This document shows positions 34,653 through 44,045 of a DNA stretch of 64,000 bases, piece after piece. A model generated the notes under the pieces. That model did no database searches and was not told where the DNA came from. It was given only the letters and a program-made list of their open reading frames with translations. Source of the stretch: DATFPK01 sp035264885 (GTDB lineage: Bacteria; Actinomycetota; Thermoleophilia; Solirubrobacterales; 70-9); assembly GCA_035264885.1 (NCBI GenBank), contig DATFPK010000049.1, positions 1 through 64,000 of the forward strand, written 5' to 3'. Numbering within the stretch: the stretch's first letter is position 1; the number at the start of each line of letters is the position of its first letter. The translations under genes and the position numbers were made by a program.

Positions 34653-35275
34653 GGCGGATAGGAAGCCAAGTCTTTGAGGCCGCCGCCCGGGAAGAGCGCC
34701 GTGAGGTGCAGCGTGCTCCCGACACGGCGAACGAAGAGCGATACGGCTCCTGAGTACTCCGGGGGTAAAACCGGCGATTCCTTGATCCGCAGGTAGCCGC
34801 TGGGTGTTCCTGCACCTCCGTCCAGGACGAGCCCGCCGCCGCCGCCAAGGTTGGTTTCGAACGCCATCGCCGGAGTTCCCTCTCTCGTGCGGGAGAAGTA
34901 AACGAACGGCGCTTTGACCCGCAGCGAATCGCCCTCGCCGATGATCGCCTGGTTCGTTGCGAGCGGCACCTCGAGCAGTTCGGTCAGGTCCTCCGCTCTG
35001 ATCGTGCGGTTGTCGATCGCTTGTGACGTGACCGACTGCAGTTTCAGCTTGTTTTTGCCAATGGCTTGACGTTCGATATTGCGGGACTCGACCGCTTGAC
35101 CGCGGATGTCTCCGCTGTCCACGGCGCCCTTCGCCAGCGCACGACTGCCGACGGCGCCCGTTGCCAGGTCGTCGGATTTGACCGACCGCTCGCCCTGCAA
35201 TGCCGCCGCCGTTCCACCGAGGGCGACGAACAGGGCGAGGTAAGAAACGACGACTGCGTGTCTCGAGCTGCTCAT
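34649..35275 (-). CDS. Exported decapeptide-repeat protein
   Basis: A 208-residue protein with N-terminal export segment VVVSYLALFVALGGTAAALQ. Immediately after it come six to seven copies of a ten-residue repeat of the form [A/D/N][I/L]xxxA[V/I]xS. Examples are DLATGAVGSR, ALAKGAVDSG, DIRGQAVESR and NIERQAIGKN. This pattern suggests a beta-solenoid or fibre stalk. The C-terminal 110 residues form a separate beta-rich domain (VKAPFVYFSR to FPGGGLKDLASYPP). Such stalk proteins are common in Thermoleophilia-type genomes. ATG 35275 has a GAGGGAG ribosome site. It lies 87 bases downstream of the sigma/anti-sigma gene and is coupled to the Ig-like gene. Confidence 0.7.
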   Translation of the reverse strand: MSSSRHAVVVSYLALFVALGGTAAALQGERSVKSDDLATGAVGSRALAKGAVDSGDIRGQAVESRNIERQAIGKNKLKLQSVTSQAIDNRTIRAEDLTELLEVPLATNQAIIGEGDSLRVKAPFVYFSRTREGTPAMAFETNLGGGGGLVLDGGAGTPSGYLRIKESPVLPPEYSGAVSLFVRRVGSTLHLTALFPGGGLKDLASYPP

Positions 35276-35362
35276 TGCTCCCTCGTTCCGTCCTCCTGAC
35301 GAAATGCCTGTGCGCAGTCTGCCGCACCAGCCGCCAAAGGTCGATGGTTCGTCCGCTGCAAG

Positions 35363-36715
35363 TCATGGTCCGAACTCTCCCGCGGGCGATCCGTTACCAC
35401 CGCCGCTGGCCGTCGCCGCCGGTGCAGGGGCAGGTGCTGGTGCGGGAGCGGCTTCCGGGGTGAATTCGACGCTGGCCGGCGGCGGGGGTGGCGGTGCCGG
35501 CTCAGGCTCGGATTGAGGCTGCGGAGCCGGTGCCGGCTCGGGGGAAGAGGCTGGCGCTGGTGTTGGTGCGGGTTCAGGCGCCGGTGGCGGCGGCTCGGGA
35601 GGCGGAACGTGCTCGATCGGCGGCACCGACCCGCTTGTGCGCGCGACTTCCCGGTCGACTGCGCGCTCGATCGCGGGGCCTCGATCGACCAGCAGGTCCG
35701 GCGTGGGAGGCGCGACCACTCCGGTCGCCACACACGCTGCTGCGCCCCCAGCGGTCCCGACGCACGCCGCGACCAGTTTTGCCGTCGCGACGAAGCCGGC
35801 ACCGCTGGTGCTCCCGCCCGTGGCCGCGGCCTGGGATATCGCCGCATCCGTTGCGTCGCTTCTGCCGCCCAAACGCGCCGGCAGACCCTCGATCGCGTCG
35901 TGAAGACGCTCCAGGACGCCTCGTGAGACCGGGAGGATCGGCGCGAGTGCGACGGCAGCCTGCGGAGCAGCGCGAAACGCCCGCACCTTCGAACGGCAGA
36001 AGGCACAGGCCCTCAGGTGCTCGCGTACCACCTGAAGCTGCCGCTCGTCCGCTTCACCGTCGATGAACGCCGAGATGAGGCCGTCCAGCTCGGCGCAGCG
36101 TTCACCCGTTTCGCTCTTGGTCAGGAGGTTTCGAAACCGGGCGCGTCCTTCCGCCAGGCACCTGTTGATTTTGGTGTACGTCCAGCCGGTGATCTCGCCG
36201 ATCTCGGCATACGAGTAGCCCTCGGCAAGGAGGGTCAGGGCTCGCAGCTCCTGCGGCTTGAGTGTCTGGAGCGCTTCTCGCGTTCGCGCGATTCGCTCGC
36301 GGCGCTCGGTCAGATCCGCGGGTCCGGCGCGCTCGGATGGAATCAGCTGGACCCAATCCTGCTCCTCGGAGGCCTCGCGGCCCGGTGGTCCAGGGCTCCC
36401 CAGCATGCGCTCGCGATTGCGCCGAACCGCGAGGGCTTCGTGCTTCGTCACGGTTTGGGTCCAGCGAATCAGGTCACGCTGGTCGCAGGTCGGCGCCTTG
36501 GTCAGCAGGATCTCGAGCGCGCGCTGGTAAGCGTCCTCGCCATCATCGGCGCAGAGTGAGTAGCGCCGCGCCGTCCTTCTCAGCGCGCCCTCGTGCCGCC
36601 GGATCAGTTCGACGGCCGCGCGCTTGCGGGCGGCCTCGTCGACGGCAGACGGGTCTTCGCCAGGGGCGGGAGGTAAATCGATCGCCTGCGCTTCGCTCAT
36701 CCGTGACGCATCCAC
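35363..36715 (-). CDS. ECF-type sigma factor fused to a zinc-finger anti-sigma domain and membrane/proline-rich tail
   Basis: A 450-residue protein. Residues 30-190 are a sigma-70 family region: region 2 RRYSLCADDGEDAYQRALEI and region 4 LAEGYSYAEIGEITGWTYTK. Next comes a ZAS-type anti-sigma zinc finger at about 231-240 (HLRACAFC, HxxxCxxC). A hydrophobic stretch about 305-328 (ATAKLVAACVGTAGGAAACV) probably crosses the membrane. The last 120 residues are Pro/Ala/Glu repeats that could span the wall. Sigma and its inhibitor are normally separate genes, and here they are one chain. GTG 36715 has AAGGGGT upstream; ATG 36700 is an alternative. It probably controls the downstream surface genes. 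Confidence 0.78.
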   Translation of the reverse strand: MDASRMSEAQAIDLPPAPGEDPSAVDEAARKRAAVELIRRHEGALRRTARRYSLCADDGEDAYQRALEILLTKAPTCDQRDLIRWTQTVTKHEALAVRRNRERMLGSPGPPGREASEEQDWVQLIPSERAGPADLTERRERIARTREALQTLKPQELRALTLLAEGYSYAEIGEITGWTYTKINRCLAEGRARFRNLLTKSETGERCAELDGLISAFIDGEADERQLQVVREHLRACAFCRSKVRAFRAAPQAAVALAPILPVSRGVLERLHDAIEGLPARLGGRSDATDAAISQAAATGGSTSGAGFVATAKLVAACVGTAGGAAACVATGVVAPPTPDLLVDRGPAIERAVDREVARTSGSVPPIEHVPPPEPPPPAPEPAPTPAPASSPEPAPAPQPQSEPEPAPPPPPPASVEFTPEAAPAPAPAPAPAATASGGGNGSPAGEFGP

Positions 36716-36932
36716 ACCCCTTGTCCCCCGTACTCCTTAGGCGACGATCGTGAGGACGAACATGCCACTCCTAGGACGCCGCGCCAAGGGTTCTCCCCAT
36801 GTCTCTCCTCATCCAGAAGACGACTTTACGCAAATTGCGTCAAGTAATGGACGAATGACTTTGCGAAATGAATGGCCCGGGGATCGCGGCCAGCCTTCGC
36901 CTCCCGGTTCCTCCTCTACGATCGATCGCCGG
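36716..36932. promoter_or_regulatory. Divergent intergenic region with palindrome ACGCAA-A-TTGCGT
   Basis: Between the sigma gene and the intein-bearing epimerase. A perfect 13-base palindrome ACGCAAATTGCGT lies at 36828-36840 in a locally AT-rich stretch, with a related GCGAAAT nearby, as expected for a dimeric repressor site. TACGAT (36917-36922) ends 10 bases before ATG 36933 and is the likely -10 for the epimerase. Confidence 0.45.
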
Positions 36933-39347
<2,415 letters not shown>

Positions 39348-39348
39348 C

Positions 39349-40206
39349 CTAGAGCGACCGGAACGCTTCGACGGTGACGGCTTCGCGCCAGCCGATGTGC
39401 TCACGAACGCGCAGCAGCCGCCGCGCCGCGTCCCGCGCGGCCTCGCGGTCGTAGTCGACCGCCGGCGCCCGCAGGTCGTGGCGGATCGGCACCGCGTCGG
39501 CCACCCCGAGCTTCCACCCGTTGCGCTCCGCGACCGCCGCCCAATGAAGGTCGACGCCCCAGCCCATCCCGTCCTCGGGGAAGGGGGAGAGCTGGGCGAA
39601 CGCCTCGCGGCGGATCATCAGCGCCGGCCCGATCTCGACGAAGCTGGTGCGGCGCAGGAGCGCGGGGCGGCGGCGCACCATCGGCCAGGCCGTGTGGCTG
39701 GAGCGGCTGAGCGCCGGCTGGACCAGGTGGAGGCCGAAGCGCTCGCCGAGGGCGAGAAGGCGGTCGAGGAACCTGGCATTCAGGACGACGTCGTCGTCGA
39801 GCAGCAGCACCCAGTCCGCCTCCGCGGCATTCGCGTCCTCGGCCAGGCGGTTGAAGTTGGCGAGCCTGCCCCCGCCCATGTGGACCTGGCGGGTGCTCTC
39901 GGCGAGATCGGAGGCGGCCTCCGCGAGCGCGCCGAGGGCGACCACCACGTCCTGCCGCGACCGGCGCAGCTCGGCGATCGCCGCGGCCATCGTCTCGGAG
40001 CTTTCGTCTCCGTAGACGCCGAGGACGGCCACGCGGCGCGGCGCCCAGTCAGCCGCCAGCCGGTCCAGCGCGCGGCCGGTCCCCCGAAGCCGCTGCCGCC
40101 CGTCAAGGAGCGCATCAATGGCGTGCCCGAGCGATCGTACCGCGGGTGAGCGGCGGCCCGTTCCCGGTGGCAGCGCGGCGAGCGGATCTTCCCCGGGAGC
40201 GGCCAA
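39349..40206 (-). CDS. Glycosyltransferase family 2
   Basis: About 285 residues from the TTG at 40206. GT-A features are RVAVLGVYGDESSETM, repeated small helices, and the DXD-type WVLLLDDDVVL, then GWGVDLHWAAVAERNGWKLG in the acceptor region. This is like rhamnosyl- or galactofuranosyl-type GT2 enzymes. The substrate is unknown. A longer start ATG 40236 is possible but would overlap the divergent neighbour. The TTG lies 10 bases after TACGTT on the minus strand, favouring it. It shares a back-to-back promoter with the next gene. Confidence 0.82.
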   Translation of the reverse strand: MAAPGEDPLAALPPGTGRRSPAVRSLGHAIDALLDGRQRLRGTGRALDRLAADWAPRRVAVLGVYGDESSETMAAAIAELRRSRQDVVVALGALAEAASDLAESTRQVHMGGGRLANFNRLAEDANAAEADWVLLLDDDVVLNARFLDRLLALGERFGLHLVQPALSRSSHTAWPMVRRRPALLRRTSFVEIGPALMIRREAFAQLSPFPEDGMGWGVDLHWAAVAERNGWKLGVADAVPIRHDLRAPAVDYDREAARDAARRLLRVREHIGWREAVTVEAFRSL

Positions 40207-40215
40207 GAGGGCGAA

Positions 40216-40222
40216 TAACGTA
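40216..40222. promoter_or_regulatory. Overlapping bidirectional -10 element TAACGTA
   Basis: On the plus strand TAACGT ends 7 bases before TTG 40229. On the minus strand TACGTT (same bases, shifted by one) ends 10 bases before TTG 40206. One seven-base element can serve both divergent glycosyltransferase genes. The same arrangement recurs at 61671. Confidence 0.55.
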
Positions 40223-40228
40223 GCCGCC

Positions 40229-41146
40229 TTGCGCATCCTCGCCGCGATCTGCACCAACCGCGCGCCCGCCGAGGTCCGTCCCGCGCTGGAGCCCGCCGCG
40301 CGCCAGGCCGCGGAGATCCCCGGGGCCAGCGCGCTGCTCGTGACGAGCGGCCTGGACGACGAGGCGCACCGGGCCCACGCCGAAGCGGCGGCGGTCCTGG
40401 GCGCCCGGGCCGTGGCCGCGCCGACCGGACTCTCCGCCGCCCGCAACCGCGCCCTCGAGGACCCGGGGTGGGCCGACGTGGTCGCGTACCTCGACGACGA
40501 CGCGGTGCCGGCGCCGGACTGGCTCGAGCGGCTGGCGGCGCGCTGGGCGGAGGCGCCACCGGAGGTGGCGGCGATCGCCGGGCGGATCGCGGCGCGCTGG
40601 GAGGCTGAGCCTCCGGCGTGGGTCAGCGACCGGATCGCGACGTCGTTTTCCCTGCTCGACCTCGGCGAAGGCCTGGTCGAACTCGATCCCGCCAATGCCC
40701 TCGAGGGGTTCGGCGCGAACATCTCCTTCCGAACCCGGCCCCTGCGCGCAGTCGGCGGCTTCGACTCCAGCCGCGGCATCTGGGGGAGAGTCTCGCTCTA
40801 CGGCGAGGAGTCGCTGGTCCAGCGACGGCTGGCGGAACGCGGTCACCGCCTCCTCTACGCCGGGGACGTCCGGGCAGAGCACCGGATCGCGGCCGACCGG
40901 CTCCGCCTCCGGGCTCTCTGGCGCCGGGAGGTGGGACGCGGCGCAACCGCCGTCCTCGACAGCCGCGAGACGCCGACCGGCGGCGCCGGCCGGGCGCTGA
41001 AGGCAGGCGGCGGCACCCTCGCGGCGCTGGCCCGCGGCGACCGGCCGCTGGCGGGAGAGCGGTTCGCCCGCCTCGCGCGGGCCGCCGGCGCCGCCGCGTC
41101 GCCGCTTCTCCTGCGCCGCATGCGCTCGCGGGGCTGGCCGGGATGA
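40229..41146 (+). CDS. Glycosyltransferase family 2
   Basis: A 305-residue GT2. ILAAICTNRAP at the N-terminus, GLSAARNRALEDP, the DXD motif VAYLDDDAVPAP and later WGRVSLYGEESLVQRRL are the standard donor and acceptor segments. The last 60 residues carry an Arg-rich amphipathic tail, probably membrane-peripheral. TTG 40229 is supported by the TAACGT element and by the motif start. The stop overlaps the next gene (ATGA). Substrate unknown; its place in the cluster suggests surface polysaccharide assembly. Confidence 0.85.
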   Translation: MRILAAICTNRAPAEVRPALEPAARQAAEIPGASALLVTSGLDDEAHRAHAEAAAVLGARAVAAPTGLSAARNRALEDPGWADVVAYLDDDAVPAPDWLERLAARWAEAPPEVAAIAGRIAARWEAEPPAWVSDRIATSFSLLDLGEGLVELDPANALEGFGANISFRTRPLRAVGGFDSSRGIWGRVSLYGEESLVQRRLAERGHRLLYAGDVRAEHRIAADRLRLRALWRREVGRGATAVLDSRETPTGGAGRALKAGGGTLAALARGDRPLAGERFARLARAAGAAASPLLLRRMRSRGWPG

Positions 41147-42273
41147 GCGAGCCCTCGGTCCTGGTCATCTCGCTGGCGACGACGACCGGCTGGCGGATCA
41201 ACGAGCGCGAGCTCTCGGCGTCGCTCGCCCGGCTCGGCGTCCACCACCGCGTGGTCCGCATGGAGCTGGGACCCGAGCGCCACCTGCGCCGGAGCGGGCT
41301 CTGGCCCGTCACCGACGCGGTCGAGGCAGCCGGATCGCGCCGCGCCCTGGGGCGGGGAATGCGCGACGGCCGCCCCTCTGCCGTGATCTTCCTCAGCACG
41401 ACCGCTGCCCTGGCCGCGCCGCTCGCCGGGCTTCGGGCCAAGGGCATCGCGACGGCGATCCGCGTCGACGTCCCCTCCGGCAGCTCCCGCCCGGGACCTC
41501 AGAACGCCGTCCAGCGAGTGCTCGAGCGCCGCCGCCTCCGCGAGGCCGACGTCGTCCTCGCCACGGGCCGGCGCTCCGCCGGGCTGCTGGAGCCGCTTTC
41601 CCGCCGCGTCGCCGTCGTCCCGGTCCCCGTCACCGGCGCCGGCGAGATCCCGCCTGAGCGCGACGATCCCCGCGACCTACTCACCTACTCCGCCGACCCC
41701 GACAACAAGGGCCTCGACCTGGTCTGCGAGGCGTGGTGGTCCCTCCCGGAGGAGACGCGGGGGCGCCGTCTTCACGTCACCGGAGTCTCCGAGGAGCGCG
41801 GCCGCCGCCACCTGCTCCGCCGCGGCGTGGCAGAGCCGCCTGAGCTGGTCTGGCACGGAGAGCTTCGCCACGCCGAGCACGTCGCCCTGACGGAGAGCGC
41901 CGCCGCCTACATCTCCGCTTCCGAATGGGAGGGGTCCGGCATCGCTCAGCTCGAGGCGCTCGCGGCCGGGGTGCCGCTGGCGACGACGCCCTCGCGCGGC
42001 GCCTACGAGGCCTACCCGCTGGCCTGCGAGCTCGCCCTCGAGCTCGCCGCCGCCGAGCGCAGCGCCCCGGCACTGGCCGCCGCCCTGCGGGCCGCCCTCG
42101 GCCTCACGCCGCAGGAGCGGCGCGACTACGCCGCCCGGGCCGCCGCCGTCCTCCGCGACTTCACCCGCGACGCCGCGGACCGGGCGCTCAGGCGCGAGGT
42201 CCTGCCGCGTCTGGGGGACTCGGCAGGCAGACCGACGAGAAGTCCGGCCGCGAGCAGCCGGTGCGGCAGGTAG
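41143..42273 (+). CDS. Glycosyltransferase (GT4/GT-B type) with rearranged C-terminus
   Basis: A 376-residue GT-B-fold enzyme. VLVISLATTTGWRINEREL at the N-terminus and the C-terminal donor site segment ASEWEGSGIAQLEALAAGVPLATT (E-x7-E signature) are visible. Up to about residue 355 the protein looks normal. The last 17 residues (starting SAGRPTRSP) are encoded antisense to a truncated membrane-protein gene, so the native stop has been lost and replaced at a recombination junction near 42220. ATG 41143 overlaps the preceding stop by 4 bases. Confidence 0.8.
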   Translation: MSEPSVLVISLATTTGWRINERELSASLARLGVHHRVVRMELGPERHLRRSGLWPVTDAVEAAGSRRALGRGMRDGRPSAVIFLSTTAALAAPLAGLRAKGIATAIRVDVPSGSSRPGPQNAVQRVLERRRLREADVVLATGRRSAGLLEPLSRRVAVVPVPVTGAGEIPPERDDPRDLLTYSADPDNKGLDLVCEAWWSLPEETRGRRLHVTGVSEERGRRHLLRRGVAEPPELVWHGELRHAEHVALTESAAAYISASEWEGSGIAQLEALAAGVPLATTPSRGAYEAYPLACELALELAAAERSAPALAAALRAALGLTPQERRDYAARAAAVLRDFTRDAADRALRREVLPRLGDSAGRPTRSPAASSRCGR

Positions 42274-42497
42274 GAGCCGGCGCCGAACACCTCGAGAACG
42301 GCCCGGTAGAGCCAGATCTGGCCGATGATCAGGTGTCCGCTGGCGCCGTGCAGCGAGTACTCGAAGGACCGCTCGGGATAGGTGATCCACCGGCTCCACT
42401 CGTCCGAGAAGAACGTCTGGCCGCGCGACTCCCACAGCGAGAATCCGACAGCGACAGCCGTCACGAGGAGGAGGACACGGGACTGCGCGCGGAACAT
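42220..42497 (-). pseudogene. 5' remnant of a membrane glycosyltransferase-like gene
   Basis: About 91 N-terminal residues of a polytopic protein: hydrophobic RVLLLVTAVAVGFSLW, then FFSDEWSRWITYPERS, HGASGHLIIGQIWLYRAV and SYLPHRLLAAGLLVGLP. This is the usual opening of GT39/mannosyltransferase-like membrane proteins of this phylum. After GLP the frame runs into antisense of the upstream glycosyltransferase, so the remaining 400 or so residues are missing. Its promoter element TAGCGT (42510-42515) and start ATG 42497 are still present. I infer truncation by deletion or recombination. Confidence 0.65.
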
Positions 42498-42540
42498 GCC
42501 GGTCGCCGGACGCTATTGCCCGCCTAGGGGTCGCCGCTCG

Positions 42541-42580
42541 CCTCGGTCCACAGCGACGACGAGATCATGCCGCCGCTCTA
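42541..42580 (+). pseudogene. Short relic of a GT39-type gene
   Basis: Forty bases matching 45397-45436 in the intact GT39-like gene at 37 positions by direct comparison. They encode SVHSDDEIMPPL, against SVHSDDEITPPL in the intact copy, the catalytic first-loop motif of that protein. A TAG stop directly precedes and follows the conserved stretch. It looks like the leftover of a paralog deleted during rearrangement of 42.2-42.6 kb. Confidence 0.5.
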
Positions 42581-44032
42581 GCGCTTCCGTGGGACCTGAG
42601 CGTTCATCCCGGCGATCAGCGTCCGGCGCGAGAGCTCGCCGCGGATCGCGACCGCCCGGTAGGAGAACACGTCCGGCTCCCACCGCAGCCGGAACGTGCG
42701 CCGCCCGCGACGGTCGAACTCGGTCACGGTGTCGGTGCCGCCCCAATTGAGCAGCCAGGAGCGGTCACGCGCGAACGTCGCCGAGCCGCAGCAGAAGGAA
42801 GTCTCGGCGAAGCGGTCGGTGACGGTGTCGACCAGGGTTGCGGTCCCGCCGCCGACCCGGTACCGCACCGCGCGGGGCGGGCGGGGGAGGAAGGTGGCGT
42901 TGTCGTGGATGCTGATCGTCCCGTCGACCATCCGGGCGTCGTGCTGGCCTCCGAAGGGATAGGCGCCGAACGGGTCACCAGCGACGTCGAGTGACTGAGG
43001 GGTCGGGGTGCCGCCGAGCTTCCACTCGATTTCGCCGGTCGCGCCGTCGACCCTGTAGACGGCGTCGGTGTGCCGCAGGCTGAGCAGGAAGTCGCCGTTG
43101 CGGAGGGGCTCGATGGAATTCGGGTGGACGATGTCGTAGGTCTCTTCGAGCACCCCCCACCAGCGCCCGGTCTCCGCCAGGCCGATGTGGTCGGCGGTCG
43201 ACCAGCTCGAGATCAGCCTGCCGTTCGGCGTCAGCGTCTGGACGACACCGTCGTAAACGGTCGCGTCGCCATCCCCGTTGAACGCGGAGGTGTCGACGCC
43301 GGACCGCGGGCGGTAGCTGAGCAGCATGTAGTTGCCCTCCGGGGTGACCTGAAGCTCGTGGTGGTCGGTGATCGAGCCAACCGTGCGGATCACCTTGCTC
43401 AGCCGGCCGTTCGGGCGGTGGACCTCATAGCCCATCCCGGGGTCCTTGCCGAAGATGCTCCCGAGATAGTGCGACCAGACGATCGACCCGTCGGGGAGGA
43501 CCTTCGCGTCGCTGGCGCCGGCGGTGCTGCGGAACCACCAGACCGGCACTCCCCAGCGGTCGAAGACGAAGACGTAGTTGTCGGGGTCGTCGGGGAACAG
43601 GGGGCTGACGATGTAGAAGGGTGCGCTCGGGCGTCCGGACCGCTTGAACGTGAACGCGGGAAAGGATTCGGGCAGACACCTGATCCAGTGCCGCCTCACG
43701 CGCCCGCGGGTCCGCTCGGACACCCGGATCGCCTGACCCGGCCGCAGCCTCACCCGCCGCGCGGCGTACCCGTGGAACCACGCGCCGTCTCCGACGCGCG
43801 CCTCGTCCGCGCCCAGGGCGCGGACCTTCAGGCGAAAGCCCCTCTCGCAGGGGATCACGTAGTGGGGCACGTAGCTGCGGAACGCCGGCTCGAGGCCGGT
43901 TGCGTGCATCCGCACGGACGCGTCCGCGGGGGCGGCCATTGCCAGCGCCACCACGGCCGGGAGCAGCCAGCGCCCCGGTCGCTGACCTCGCCCCGCCGGA
44001 GTGTGTGCGCCGGCTCTCAACCGGGCCAACAT
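42578..44032 (-). CDS. Secreted arylsulfotransferase (ASST)-like protein
   Basis: A 484-residue exported protein with signal RWLLPAVVALAMAAPADASV near residues 21-40. A beta-propeller follows, with YIVSPLFPDDPDNYVFVFDRWGVPVWW, SITDHHELQVTPEGNYMLLSY, DIVHPNSIEPLRNGDFLLSL and FGGQHDARMVDGTISIHDNA. The histidines in DHHEL, DIVHPN and GGQHDA match the arylsulfate sulfotransferase family (Arylsulfotran_2). The family transfers sulfate between phenols; a role in modifying surface compounds is possible but untested. The start ATG 44032 is 14 bases after the acyltransferase stop, so the two are co-transcribed. Confidence 0.8.
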   Translation of the reverse strand: MLARLRAGAHTPAGRGQRPGRWLLPAVVALAMAAPADASVRMHATGLEPAFRSYVPHYVIPCERGFRLKVRALGADEARVGDGAWFHGYAARRVRLRPGQAIRVSERTRGRVRRHWIRCLPESFPAFTFKRSGRPSAPFYIVSPLFPDDPDNYVFVFDRWGVPVWWFRSTAGASDAKVLPDGSIVWSHYLGSIFGKDPGMGYEVHRPNGRLSKVIRTVGSITDHHELQVTPEGNYMLLSYRPRSGVDTSAFNGDGDATVYDGVVQTLTPNGRLISSWSTADHIGLAETGRWWGVLEETYDIVHPNSIEPLRNGDFLLSLRHTDAVYRVDGATGEIEWKLGGTPTPQSLDVAGDPFGAYPFGGQHDARMVDGTISIHDNATFLPRPPRAVRYRVGGGTATLVDTVTDRFAETSFCCGSATFARDRSWLLNWGGTDTVTEFDRRGRRTFRLRWEPDVFSYRAVAIRGELSRRTLIAGMNAQVPRKR

Positions 44033-44045
44033 AGCCGCATGCCGC

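Noticed and set aside
34653..35366. In-frame upstream extension of the Ig-like protein
   Set aside because: It runs out of frame through the decapeptide-repeat gene and reads as Arg/Pro-rich noise; the real protein begins near its signal segment.
35363..35590. Tandem Pro/Ala-coding repeats as a DNA repeat element
   Set aside because: Low-complexity coding sequence of the sigma-fusion tail, in frame and ending at its stop.
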